DNA of 64,000 bases. It comes from Telmatactis stephensoni (Eukaryota; Cnidaria; Anthozoa; Actiniaria; Isophelliidae). The notes beneath the pieces are model-generated. The model had not been told where the DNA came from. It worked only from the letters and a program-made list of their open reading frames with translations, and did no database searches. Positions within the stretch are counted from its first letter, which is position 1. Each line of letters starts with the position of its first letter. The DNA is taken from assembly GCA_029948255.1 (NCBI GenBank), contig JALIZF010001633.1, positions 439,001 to 503,000 of the forward strand. The letters are read 5' to 3'. Below are positions 36,431 to 43,400 of the stretch, piece after piece. Both the position numbers and the translations under genes were made by a program.

Positions 36431-38263
36431 TACGTTCGTTGATTCGTTCGTACTTCGTTCGTTCGTCCATTCGTTCGTTCATGTAGTTTTTCATTGCATT
36501 TTCTTGACTTATTCCACATTTATTCCCCTATCGTTCCATCACCACTACTACCACTCAAATCACGTCCATCATGGCGACACTTCATCAGCAAGAAGGGTCA
36601 CATAACAAGGATTGGATAACCGATTCTATCACATACTGACCCACCACGTGTTTACAGGGCGTCACACTACAGGATCAACAACAAGAGCCAAGCAAACACC
36701 ACCACCCGTCCTGCCCAAGACTCGACATGGCAGTGTACATAGCACAAGCAGTGAAGAATCTGTAGAAGCAGCCATCGAAGAATTAGAAAAACAAAAACAT
36801 TATCAAGAGAGAAGAAAGTCGTTTGAACAATTACGACGACGATTCACAGATCCTGAGAGTATGAATTCACTGTCGAGTGATGAAAGTCAACAGGTTGACA
36901 TCAAGACGAGATCAGACAGTCAACAAGGTATTCTCATGGCTAAATCGGTGTGAATCTCAAAAAAACAATTTTCCATAAGATCAAAAGTCATCATGCTGGT
37001 GAAGTCTTTTTGTTATAAACCATTGTTCTATGGGTTGTGCATTGTATTGTCACTGCAGCGTTCGGACATAAAATTAAGAGTGGCATGGCTGGCCAAGTTG
37101 TGAGAGCGCTGACCATTCACCGCTGTGGTCCGGGTTCGAGTCCAGCTCGGCCGATCATATATGAACTGAGTTTGTTTGATGTGTTGTTCTCTACCATGCC
37201 ACGAGGGTTTTTCTCCGGGTTCTCCGGCTTTCCTCCCTTAGCAAAAATCAACATGTGAGTTGAGCGTTGTATGTAAACTATTTAATGTAGAGGTAGTGAG
37301 TGTGAGTGCCAGCAGAAGAACCGCTACGTGGATATGCGGGTCGACCACTACCATTAGAACAAAGCTTGTGATTTGTTCAAATAACAAAAACAAAGAAGGT
37401 GTGGATTATGATGAACAATGCCTTTTGTTCTACACGTAATCTCTGTCCTTTGTTTTGTTTTACTGTTCTTTGTTATTTGAACAAATCACAAGCACTGTTC
37501 TGACTGTAATGTATACCCCGGATCTGCTGCTGTGAAAAGATTATTTATTTCATTTACTGGAAGGGTCACTAACTTGCTTGAAAAATGTGTTGCTCTCATG
37601 TTTTAGAACTCCAAGACCAGATCAAAGAAGTATTTAGGAAATCCCGTGAGAATCTTGTTGAAATTGGTAAGTAGCTTCCTCTAAATCCCCTCCCCCTCCC
37701 CCAGAAGAGAACAACCAATCAATTCTCTTTCAAACCATGTGACGATAATTTACTTCTCTTTCTTTAGGTAAATCAGAGTCAGTAGATTCTCAACCAGACG
37801 GGATCCGTTATCAGTGACATTACAGACGAGGACTTAGAAAGAGACCAACAGTAAGACTTCTAGTTTTACATGGTTTTATTTAATTTCAATGACACGGACT
37901 TAAGATCGACTGTTTTCCACACACAGATCTCGCGATGCATACATACCATTACTATGTCGGACCTTTTTATCGGGACATTGTGGGAAAACATTAAAAAAAT
38001 ATCAAATATATGTTTATTTGTCCCGAAATCGAACATTCCTTTGGGAAAAACGTGACGCCTCATATTTGTGGAGCCAGTACTGGCGGAATATAATTGTTCT
38101 TCAGTGTAGAAAAAAGGTTTTTGATAATGTTTTGTAAATAGTTTTCGTTTTTTCCAGGTATACAGAAGATTTGATGAAAGACATTAACAGTATGTTATCA
38201 GACTTTTCTACTGAGATTGACTGTATGTTTGACAAGACAGAAGGCAAGTCTACAACAGTATAG
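10079..38263 (+). CDS. CASKIN: Caskin scaffold protein (Ank-SH3-SAM-SAM), 22 exons
   Basis: Homologue of the Caskin family, cytoplasmic multidomain scaffolds that in vertebrates bind CASK, Nck and LAR-type phosphatases at synapses and junctions. Exons fitted by splice signals and frame: 10079-10172, 12538-12583, 12762-12859, 13225-13370, 13566-13661, 13833-13957, 14481-14589, 15268-15376, 15460-15560, 15644-15697, 15762-15825, 16635-16706, 17131-18380, 18888-18980, 31481-31533, 32829-32945, 33765-33869, 34262-35297, 36658-36927, 37607-37666, 37768-37850, 38158-38263. Phases agree at every junction. They total 4287 nt (about 1,428 residues), near the roughly 1,430 of human Caskin1. The start [12 protein letters not shown] matches the family start MGKEQELVQAVK. 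Oddities: apparent frameshifts near 18.12, 34.66, 34.99, 35.14 and 37.80 kb, and a second gene inside intron 14. Identity is near certain; whether this copy is translatable as written is not. Confidence 0.93.
11708..11740. repeat. Short perfect hairpin in Caskin intron 1
   Basis: GGTTACTGGCTTG and CAAGCCAGTAACC flank a 4-nt loop (TATG). Probably the end of a palindromic repeat; another GACCAGTAACCACATG stands near 12335. Confidence 0.7.
14246..14385. mobile_element. 140-bp MITE with 9-bp target duplication
   Basis: Ends are TAGCCTGC...GCAGGC.TTCCAA inverted. The element is bounded by the direct repeat ATTGGAGGG at 14237-14245 and 14386-14394. It sits in Caskin intron 6. A 9-bp duplication fits Mutator-like elements; hAT would give 8 bp. 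Confidence 0.85.
15076..15222. mobile_element. Palindromic MITE with TAGAGCGATA termini
   Basis: Left arm TAGAGCGATAACACTTAAAC (then CGTGAAA) is mirrored by TTTCACGGTTTTAGTGCTAT (then CGCTCTA) on the right; about 147 bp in Caskin intron 7. Terminal TA on both sides would fit a Tc1/mariner-derived MITE. Confidence 0.75.
15963..16325 (+). mobile_element. tRNA-derived SINE, family 1, copy 1
   Basis: A-box TTGGCCGAGTGG, B-box GGGTTTGATTCCC, then a conserved body (TTTTTCTCGGGGTCCTCTGA ... GTGGGCTGAGAGTTGTA). It lies in Caskin intron 11. Related copies occur at 35340-35560, 37083-37325 and (3' half) 58820-58905. About 90 bp of unrelated sequence interrupts the 3' part here. The preceding (CAA)n at 15938-15960 is a simple repeat. 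Confidence 0.85.
16735..17078 (-). mobile_element. SINE family 2 fragment, split by a MITE
   Basis: Flanks (TTCCTATGAAGGCAGTGTCA ... TAGGACAGACCACACACC and TGGTGTTGGTTCTTT ... GTTCTTATCTGAGAAGA) match the body of the intact SINE at 44725-45094. Between them, at about 16840-16980, sits family-B MITE copy 2. The insertion is therefore younger than the SINE. Confidence 0.75.
16840..16980. mobile_element. Palindromic MITE, family B, copy 2
   Basis: Shares GGAATTTCGAATGTTTT, CACTGACACGGTCGCGGCAC and GTCCGTTTCACACTCATACG with the copy at 6170-6326. It interrupts the SINE fragment in Caskin intron 12. Confidence 0.75.
17131..18980 (+). CDS. CASKIN: Caskin exons 13-14: disordered Tyr/Pro-rich linker
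   Basis: A 1.25 kb exon plus a 93-nt exon encode a charged, Pro/Ser-rich segment (residues about 372-819). It holds proline motifs for SH3 partners ([18 protein letters not shown]) and DDDIWVKN near residue 500, which matches the IWV core used by Caskin1 and Mint1 to bind the CASK CaM-kinase domain. It also carries a series of Tyr motifs: TYENVEL, SYENVSK, AYENMTS, SYENIDI, then EYMPMNE and DYINIKI in exon 14. The reading frame changes between about 18108 and 18160. Either a base was lost, or a 42-nt GT-AG intron (18119-18160) is spliced out, which would join the two frames. Confidence 0.82.
19690..20125. repeat. 37-bp G-rich minisatellite in Caskin intron 14
   Basis: About ten to eleven copies of a 37-bp unit containing GGGTAGTGGGTGGGG and GAGGTATTGACTTATAT, one truncated near 19917. 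The G-runs sit on the coding strand. Confidence 0.95.
22096..23397 (+). CDS. N-terminal segment of the nested acidic protein
   Basis: Frame 1 open stretch of about 430 residues from just after the second frameshift ([17 protein letters not shown]) to the MITE boundary (ETSAII). It is highly charged, poor in hydrophobic residues, and contains three near-copies of a 14-residue unit [14 protein letters not shown] at 22870-22980. No known domain is visible. It is part of the 21581-29758 gene rather than a gene of its own. Confidence 0.6.
23395..23651. mobile_element. MITE family A, copy 1, inserted in coding sequence
   Basis: Terminal inverted repeats ATAGACGACTTTCAAAAATG at the left and CATTTATGAAAGTCGTCTAT at the right. 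The internal sequence is nearly the same as the inverted copy at 33184-33441 in Caskin intron 16. A TA or ATA target duplication is possible. Removing 23398-23653 (256 bp) joins ATC-ATA to GGT-CTT and restores one open frame across the site, with no stop. Confidence 0.9.
23654..29758 (+). CDS. Main open segment of the nested repeat protein (about 2,034 residues)
   Basis: Positions count from 23660. Residues 1-410 are acidic, with weakly folded-looking stretches ([17 protein letters not shown] near 215-235, [20 protein letters not shown] near 280-300). Residues about 411-1210 are a degenerate array alternating EQEVTQ and EQDVTQ, period near 17 residues (51 bp), extreme in Gln, Glu and Val. Residues about 1490-1640 are a second array with a 21-residue unit of the type [20 protein letters not shown]. 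Residues about 1813-1990 form a predicted coiled coil ([51 protein letters not shown]). No signal peptide or membrane segment. Function unknown; an architecture of extended repeats plus terminal coiled coil suggests a structural or tethering protein, by inference only. Codons before the first in-frame ATG are open back to the MITE, so the segment has no natural start of its own. Confidence 0.75.
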   Translation, partial: GLVGHETNSIHQPALSNKTYEMENENVTLTSETLSERNENRIELMNGRNCDIPDTTEMESTDLPEQFDNVFDATFHHEISENGSFKVMDSVNMLAEDNSDEIDKCQTTVSTTNNVTSIEISGTKTLQEPEMLSDEDNKDYSLSCTSMDTITYQEFKKIASAPSVFLPSKRTRDQEEGDTFTHGKKRRLVNSNELMSYEIPNEENRSQEQKILSVHFDRSLVQELYFNYILQLISKDAASNETTFEYVFPSVKRPLGANNEDIDIVNDNQYNAVSREGLISDDLDALTLALEGFIVPCVTLKQSRALEIEQLDNLDLENRSHNPCHIFAQHESSSAESSTQSGFVENTKLNDLHSDNSGCEVKVNDEVLEFVNVSAITDSASKETAVQETIVEDASAQDRHAYYIVVRKDSKNVTQGLDVTQHEEKEETQDERQEVTQAVQEQNVTQHKQQKVTRATHEQDITQDKEQEVTEDKQQEVKQTTQEQDPPQDKEKELALLSKEQEVMQAIKEQDIPQHKEQEVTRATHEQHVTQDKEQEVIKTTKEQHVGKDKEQEVTQATQQDALPNQEQEVTQQQDATQNQEQEVTKATQERDVTQVEEQEIMLANQEHCVAKEQKVTEAAQEQNLQQQQEVTQAIDERDVVRNKDQEVTQTPLEQEVTQASQEQDVMQNKKQKLLQASQEHDVAQAREQECALASQQQEGALQGEDQEVTQARQEQDGDTPQEQEEEFVSALSEPDLARNEEQEVTQATQKQEVVQDNEQEITQVSQERDLAQNDQQESALVTQQQGVLQGEDQEVAQAGQEQDVTRYNKPEVDQDKELDVTQAIQEQEAVVHEKEEDLIPSSPEQNVAQKNKEWKVTQAKQQQQQQQQGLAQDEEQEVTQATQGQDVTQDKEQEIKQDKELNVTKATQEQDVAQEKEKESQKQDLWQDREQKVTQATQQRDVTEDKEQEVTNELDDIKTTQEQDIAHGEDKQFAPVLSEWNVAEEQEVTQDTQKQDVTQDKELEISQAIQEQDVEREKEKELVPASSERDVEQEQGERKVSQVSQKQDLVQDKEQEPAFVQQTTQEEDVTQCEEQEVPHAKQEHEVTQGKEQEVMQAAQEQDVPQVTQEQQGEEQEVMEATQEQDVTQGEEQEVMQSIEKQDVTQVIDDHVQMREVTEDETQDKEVAQVIEELIKVVTQEQNEQQLLQTIEQDLLQGAQQELMHYKDVMRDTVKLCEKQEAEESNEMEVIEEQKVTQCQQDVTLTTRESNVTPDEEQLIMREGQMFTQRMVTRGKITIEMQENEQKLDVNICTQKQTDAHDNVPEDSTDVNQERKPKVTQDTGQVTQDETKDVIHEESEKVTIAKELPVAHIDKESQETNYVTCAHVTQDDDTCEVISQKETMDMTTNQTLQHVDHTDNLTCGSKDQLQEELSNISVVQETAEETQKQIKVRDSPLKIAIVIIMKKVAVQEETQDITHGLVTAQQTDSTHDVNQDKSQQQETMVTILDKQAVESVDETIETNGNITMETTDKVIETIDDTMGTIEETIETTDEAIETIDDIMETIEETLETTDEAIETIDDIMETIEETVETTDEAIETIDDTMETIEKTLETINKTMTPYQENKETIDETMENIEKTMETIKETMETNETMETINETVESLDKTDDKNQDCLKPEEPNSDDQEQKGFMSAVREDFDNKHERTEVDESNEGEEDYIFDKLEEQLNQTIAELECFAQGQTDNDSTNNDGLSTENGISQLQILGRISEEDEHNDYQNKTWMDLSLPSQQNDMDPLEKPDEDEWKQKEEDQVNLDVKESNDSVFDSENTQTDRDEEKENRIRSFEMLVHLETIIKELEIYRSEQTKLQESFNKCVNEAMSNLISMTFAIKTMEQNMNEKIKKAHDELKECCGSLETTTVKNVAIETLLKSYSFTQNQFDELKQRVRNLEEVFIALNIREIKERAANEVSAEINGIDRRMRFTESDVSDLRLRVTELEQECSLLRKNTETETRQAIGFDYEPRTETTENFSKYNSSCDATRRKSPRNTSFDKLNENI
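30051..30149. repeat. Foldback element in Caskin intron 14
   Basis: Arms GTATAAAGAACTCGAGATCG...TATAAAGATCC and GGATCTTTATATCCGATAAA...GTTCTTTATAC, about 43 bp each, around a 13-nt loop. Probably a MITE end or solo hairpin. Confidence 0.75.
30549..30828. repeat. Three tandem copies of a 93-bp unit
   Basis: Units start at 30550, 30643 and 30736 with CATATATGTGTTAGCCTGCT and are nearly identical. Because 93 is a multiple of three, they leave an open frame with no further coding evidence. Confidence 0.95.
31481..34486 (+). CDS. CASKIN: Caskin exons 15-18 (5' part): tandem SAM domains
   Basis: Exon 15 (31481-31533) bridges the 12.5 kb intron in correct phase. Exons 16-17 encode SAM1 ([20 protein letters not shown] ... 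[20 protein letters not shown]), and exon 18 begins with SAM2 ([20 protein letters not shown] ... [20 protein letters not shown]). The split of SAM1 by an intron after the LTPE element, with SAM2 opening the next large exon, fits a Caskin tandem SAM unit, known to polymerise in vertebrate Caskins. No frameshift falls within the SAM domains. Confidence 0.93.
31988..32043. repeat. Perfect 20-bp-arm hairpin in Caskin intron 15
   Basis: CCAATCTCATTAACGTTGTC and its exact inverse GACAACGTTAATGAGATTGG are separated by about 14 nt. Confidence 0.85.
33184..33441. mobile_element. MITE family A, copy 2
   Basis: Inverted, nearly identical copy of the element at 23395-23651, in Caskin intron 16. Ends ATAGATGACTTTCAAAAATG and CATTTTTGAAAGTCGTCTAT. 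Confidence 0.92.
34487..35297 (+). CDS. CASKIN: Caskin exon 18 (3' part): Ser/Pro-rich region with three frame changes
   Basis: Low-complexity coding sequence that stays convincingly coding only if the frame moves +1 three times: between 34650 and 34687 (near CCAAACATC), near 34998-35008 (AGCAAATCGG) and near 35130-35145 (GACCCCTCC). Joined segments read as Ser/Asp-rich ([19 protein letters not shown]), then [15 protein letters not shown], then a proline run ending [20 protein letters not shown] (SH3 ligand-like). The exon ends at a good GTAAGT donor (35298). Confidence 0.75.
35340..35560 (+). mobile_element. tRNA-derived SINE, family 1, copy 2
   Basis: B-box CTGGGTTCGATACCCAG followed by the family body (TTTTTCTCTGGGTCCTCCGG ... 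GTGAGCTGAGAGTTGTATGC). The 5' tRNA half is reduced. In Caskin intron 18. Confidence 0.85.
36104..36431. repeat. (CATT)n then (TTTC)n microsatellite
   Basis: About 290 bp of ATTC tetramers with rare changes, followed by about 30 bp of TTTC. In Caskin intron 18. The long open frame across it is an artefact of the repeat. Confidence 0.97.
36658..38263 (+). CDS. CASKIN: Caskin exons 19-22: C-terminal region and tail
   Basis: Exon 19 gives a proline stretch (QTPPPVLPK) and a basic helix-like segment ending RRRFTDPES. Exons 20-21 are short. Exon 22 ends with [20 protein letters not shown] followed by DCMFDK, resembling the conserved acidic amphipathic Caskin tail. Exon 21 has a +1 frame change at GACGGGATCC (about 37798-37803): before it QPDG, after it [15 protein letters not shown], which continues in frame into exon 22. 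Stop TAG at 38261-38263. A canonical AATAAA follows at 38508. Confidence 0.85.
37083..37325 (+). mobile_element. tRNA-derived SINE, family 1, copy 3
   Basis: A-box GGCTGGCCAAGTTGTGAGAG, B-box CCGGGTTCGAGTCCAGC, then body GTTTTTCTCCGGGTTCTCCG. The best preserved tRNA-like head of the family in this window. In Caskin intron 19. Confidence 0.88.
37355..37502. mobile_element. Palindromic MITE, about 148 bp
   Basis: Left arm AGAACAAAGCTTGTGATTTG, TTCAAATAACAAA is mirrored on the right by TTTGTTATTTGAACAAATCA, CAAGCACTGTTCT. In Caskin intron 19. Confidence 0.8.
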
Positions 38264-38270
38264 AACCCAT

Positions 38271-38430
38271 GTCATGTGACTTGGATGAACTTATCACTTG
38301 GTCACGTGACTTGGATGAACTTATGGCTTGGTCACGTGACTTGGATGAACTTATGGCTTAGTCACGTGATTTGGATGAACTTATCACTTGGTCACGTGAC
38401 TTGGATGAACTAATGGCTTGGTCACGTGAC
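38271..38430 (+). repeat. 30-bp tandem repeat carrying GTCACGTGAC palindromes
   Basis: Five full units and a partial sixth of a 30-bp sequence (GTCACGTGACTTGGATGAAC, then TTATGGCTTG) start 8 bp after the Caskin stop codon, so they lie in the 3' UTR. Units begin at 38271, 38301, 38331, 38361, 38391 and 38421. Four carry GTCACGTGAC exactly; two carry one change (GTCATGTGAC, GTCACGTGAT). Confidence 0.95.
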
Positions 38431-38507
38431 CTGCTAACTTTAATCGTAGTATATGGTATGCAGCTATTGCGAGCATGCGTCGTCAAAATACTACTATGAT
38501 ACCATGA

Positions 38508-38513
38508 AATAAA
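38508..38513 (+). terminator. Putative polyadenylation signal of Caskin
   Basis: AATAAA 245 bp after the stop codon, the first canonical signal seen downstream. Confidence 0.6.
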
Positions 38514-38957
38514 ACAAGGCTTTAGCTTGCTGATATCTTAAGATACTGAACTGATATTTCTTTCAATCTTCCCGTGGCATTTGAGAAAGATTGTTAGATA
38601 TAAGTCACTATTAAAACACTGATCCTTTGCAAAAAAGTACGTTTTCTAAACACAATTATTTAATATTTACTGTGCATAACAGATGAATAGATAAATTAAT
38701 TAATTACACCATTTATTTTGTACAACATACATTCATAGTAGAGTCAAACTTCTGTAAAGTGACTGACTAGTTTGTTCATTTGCTAGCCTTGTCTGTCTTA
38801 ATCTGAATCCATTGTCCTTCGTTCATAAATACATACTGTCAACCAATTTCGTTTCCAAGGAGTAGGAGGACTGAGCTCTACTTGCTCCAAAGGCAGAGTA
38901 CAAAGTTGGCGTATGTTTACAGGCTACAGCTCCCATTCTAATTCCTTGCCAGGTTCT

Positions 38958-39214
38958 CTAAAGGCCCGAACACACGGTGCAACATTTCTTGAAACATTTG
39001 CTGAAACATCGCGCGCAACAATGTTGTGTCCTCCCATTCCAATATTTCGCGAAACGTTGCGCGCAACAGCCGCAGAAGTAGGATCGAGTTCTTCTTCTGC
39101 AACTGTCCAGAACATTGCACGAGATGTTTCAGTGTAGACACACGGTACAACCGTGTTGCGCGCAGTGTTTCGGCAAATGTTTCGGGAAAAGTTGCACCGT
39201 GTGTCCGGGCCTTA
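38958..39214. mobile_element. MITE with AAGGCCCG(G/A)ACACACGGTG termini
   Basis: About 255 bp bounded by inverted AAGGCCCGAACACACGGTGC and GCACCGTGTGTCCGGGCCTT. The inside is rich in GCGCGCAAC and GAAACATTT repeats. Sequence near 54090-54170 (GTGCAACATTTCCTACAAC) may be a remote relative. Confidence 0.85.
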
Positions 39215-39694
39215 ATTGTTATGTTCTAGCTTGTGCCTTAACGACTGACTAGGCTGATTAGAGTTAACTATTTGTAAATGTTTCTAAGAGGTTTCTATAT
39301 TGTCAAACTAACTTTAAAATAATGCAGTATAAAAAGGATATTTTCTTGGGAATAAATGCTGCATTTAATTAAACTGTTAAGGGTGCTGGTAAACGATAAC
39401 TTAATTACTAATATTAGGTTAAAAAATATTTTTATATAATTTGAAAGATTTGTATAGTAAAATATCCAGGAATTAAAAGTAAACAATGTAATTTTTGTAT
39501 CAAAAAGTATTGTTTATCCATTGATAATAAGTACCACTGAATGAGGAGCACACTGGATGTAACTCAATCACGTTCGTTTGTGATAACGAATAGCCTGTGC
39601 ACAACTGTGACTCACCCCTCCCCCTTCGGAAAAAAAACGAAAAAAAACCCCGTTTTCCCCGTACGGGGAGGGGTGGTTAACGGCTGTACGCAAG

Positions 39695-40448
39695 CTACAT
39701 AACGAACTTAATTTTAAGATCCACATCTCTGAGCAACTTAAGAAAGCTTATGCTAAGGCTGCTGCTTTGAGGCGAATTAGAAGATCTTTGCCCATCGATA
39801 AGATGATTATGCTGTACAAGGCGTTTATTCTTCCACACCTAGAATACTGTGGTCCTTTAATGCTAGGTTTAGGTAAAGTTCAAAGCGACCGACTAGATAA
39901 CGCTAATTATTATATTCTTAGATCTGTGTTAGGCTATGGTAAAACTGTTCCATATGAGCAGATATTAAGTACCGTCGAACTATCTAATCTCAAGAAACGA
40001 CGTATCTATCAGTCAATGGTATTACTTTATAAGAGTTTATATGGAGATGGTCCTCAGTATATAAAGAATCTTTTTAGCTTTAGAAAAACACATTATAATC
40101 TCAGGGGAGATGGATATAAGCTAGCTATACCTAGGTTTAACTTATTATGGAAGAAAAAATCATTTAGCTATATGGCTACTAACGTTTGGAATAGTCTTCC
40201 CAACAAAGTTCATAATGCAGCGAGTCTAACTGAATTCAAAAGCAACCTTAAGAAAGCCATTCTTTAGATTCTTCAGTTCAATTTATTTTCTATAACTATT
40301 GATAATTTCATACCATTTTTTTCTATATTATGTTTCCAAGTTATAATTAATTTATGTTGTTCACACACGTTCGTATTTTGAACGAGTTTCTAGCTCCTGG
40401 ACGATACGTGTTTAAATAAATAAATAATAATAATAATAATAATAATAA
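39695..40448 (+). mobile_element. 5'-truncated non-LTR retrotransposon (LINE), 3' end
   Basis: An open stretch ending at 40267 reads as the C-terminal part of a LINE reverse-transcriptase polyprotein: ...LRRIRRSLPIDKMIMLYKAF, ILPHLEYCGPLMLGLGK, then KKKSFSYMATNVWNSLPN and a terminal FKSNLKKAIL. A 150-bp 3' UTR and an A/T-rich (TAA)n tail (40416-40448) follow. The catalytic RT domain is absent. It sits 24 bp beyond the stop codon of the left ASTE1-like gene and is missing from the duplicated copy, so it inserted after the duplication. Confidence 0.88.
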
Positions 40449-40471
40449 CAACCCCAAGCCTCGATGTGGAT

Positions 40472-43400
40472 TTAGTTTGTTGAAGAATCATTTGACTGAT
40501 CGTCATCATCGTCGTCGTCGCATAGCAATGCAGCAAACCGATTTTCAAGTAACCTTGCTTGATTCTTTTTGTCTTTATGACGAGATTTGCCATCTGCTGT
40601 ATCAACATGTAAACTGCTACGGTCTGGGTTGTGTTCGAGTCCATCAGTGACTGCATGATAGAGCTGCGAGAAACCATCTAAAGTACTCTCAAGATTTTCT
40701 ATAAAAGATGAAAAATATCAAACAAATTAGAAGACAAACATAGTAATTCTTACAACGTTGCACGCAATGGTTTGAAGCACAGCTGCCAAAAGAACCGTCG
40801 CGATATTAGTTTTATTTAGCCTGTTGACAATACGTTGAAATTCGTTTGGGTATTGACATAGATCCTTGTGGTACTTCTGTCTGTTCTGTAATGTCGCCAC
40901 AGTCATTGCACACAACATTGCAAATACAATACCTTGTGATGGACTGTGCATCATCGTCTGTATCTCGATACCATTGTAGAGTGTTGATATGTCAGGAACA
41001 GGAAAAGCATCCAGTAAAATCTGATTCAAGAGAATTGTTTCATACATGACTGACTGCCATTGCGCTAGACTGTGTTGTACCTTGAGGTCAAACGGTAATG
41101 TTAAATGCCTCCTCTTTTGTATATAACGTCGTGTCGCCGTAGAATGCTGGTTTTGATCACAGAGATTCTGTAGATGATGTCTAATCAATGCTTGAATGCA
41201 CTTCATGGGGATGCTGGGATTGGCATTGGAAATCCAATATCGAATCGAAGCAGCGAACAGCTGTAGTGTGTCTGGTAAGCAGCAGATTGCCACAGTATTT
41301 GCTTCAAGCACTGACAACATTAGATCACGAAGTTGGTCTTTGTCTAATTCTTGTAAATCATTCAGGTTTGGGAGCTGACCATAGCCTTTAATATCTGTAA
41401 TTGGTTGTACACCTTGCTCCTTTACAACTTGACCACTCCTGTCCCATTCATGTACGACTGTTGTCTCTGAGTTCGTAACTAGACCATAGAAGACTTGTCT
41501 TAATTTCTTTGAACAATTGTTTGTTGATATTTCGCTGGTATCTTCAACTTGAGTCATCAAGATACGCCTTGCACTGGTTTTAATCCCGAGACACCTTGCA
41601 TCGACACGCCCACTACGGTATCTCACCACGACGTATGGAGGCAATTGAAGCGATTTCTGAACTTGACCTAGTTCAAAATAACTTGCCAAGGTGACGTCAC
41701 AAATATTATACTCGGCCATCGATGCACTTAACGCTACCTCTAAATCTCTCTTTTGGTCTTCATCATTAACGATACTCAAGACAGACTCTAAGGCTTCAGG
41801 GAGGGTATTTGACTTTGATAAAAATATTGCCAGTCTGAATATATTGGCACCTCTTCCGATTAAAGACTGCCTTAATGGTTGAATGTGTAGAAGTGCCTGT
41901 TTAAAGGGTGCTAAAACATTGATTCCCACAAAGTCATTCCCTATGAGTGATGCAAAAAGGGCCAAAAACGTTTCAGGGATTCCCAAGAACTTGGCTAAGC
42001 TCTTACGGTTATAAACGTCTGCTGTAATTGAATGTCCATTCAAGTCAAGCTCTGATAGTGGTATATAACCTGCTTGTAGATCGTAAATAAAGAAATCACT
42101 GTCATTGCTAATAACAGGGCATTTCCACTTGTGAGCTAATGATGCTATTTCTTGGTCTGCCTCCCTGAAACGAGAAAGATAAACACTATGTTACATGAGG
42201 TCCTGATCATCTCGAACTTTTTGAGCCACCAGTTATAAATAAACTGTGTCTCTGATTGCTCTCTTGCAAGAGTATTATGGGTTACTACAATGGTTACACT
42301 CACAACAATAAAAGCAGATGGAGATTTTGCTTGGGCATGTGTGGGTGGATTTCCTGTGTTGCTCATAAAACAAAACCACCTTCTACATGAAGGTTTTTCC
42401 AAATTTCAAGTTATCTTTTACTACTTGGCTTTCTGTTCCTTTGACAAAAAATACACCCAAAAGAACGTATGTCTACTGTCAATTACCATTCACAATGCTA
42501 ATGACAAAACAAATGAAAAATCAATGACACAAATAATCTACTAATGAGAATTTTCCAGAGGTTCAAGATAAGAGTGCGGTATAAAGTAAAGGGTGGTAGG
42601 GGATAAAAACTTGGGGTGGGTCACACAATACTCCTTACAAGGGGTGCCCGGGCTGTCTATAAAACTGTATATTTAGGGAGGGTCGTTGCAATTCCTGCTG
42701 AAAACTAGGGAGGAGTCATCGCGTTTTTTTTACCTCGTTTTATACGAACCATCTGAAAACGAACGAACTTCAAATCCAGTTTTACCCCCTTCACCCCACC
42801 TCCTTTACTTTATGACAGTCACTGCCATTGGATCAGATAATCTGCACCTCCTCGTAAGATGTCATCTAATTGGATTCATAAAACAAAAGAACCTATTGTT
42901 GTCATTGCTGTTTTCAAAAGTTTCTTTTGTTTATATTCTTGGGTGGCCCAGCAATTGGATGAAATCTTCCGAGAAGTGCAGGTCGCTCCCATCTGATAAA
43001 TAAATGAATAAGATAAAATAACGAAGTAAAATGGTTTGGGGCTACATAATTTTTGAGGTACACTCTGAAGAATAATTTTCGTGATTTACACATAAAAAGT
43101 AGATGTGTCAAACTTTCTCAAATTCGTGGAATTCGTGCCATTTTATAGTAAAGCCGGCCGCGATTCGTTAGGTCAACACCGACAAAAATGATTCCTGGAA
43201 GCTGTCACTTATAATGCACCAGTCAATTGAAACCCCGGCCCCCAACCCCCGGGGAGGGCCGGGGAATTAACACATTATAGCCGGGTCTTTAACACTGTTT
43301 TAACAGCACAATCAACGGGAAGGCGGGGGAATTAACGTCTAATTCAAAGAAAATGATCTGTTTCGCCGCCGTTTTTGGCCTCTAAGGGCCGGGAAATGCT

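Noticed and set aside
36004..36486. 160-codon open frame of Phe-Ile-His-Ser repeats
   Set aside because: Pure translation of a CATT tetramer microsatellite in a Caskin intron.
32829..38263. SAM-domain exons as a separate gene downstream of the nested gene
   Set aside because: Exon 15 (31481-31533) links phase-correctly to exon 14 on the left and exon 16 on the right, and the domain order Ank-SH3-SAM-SAM is that of Caskin.
39767..40267. Considered as a cellular gene
   Set aside because: Sequence is the thumb/C-terminal part of a LINE reverse transcriptase with a simple-repeat tail, absent from the duplicated locus.
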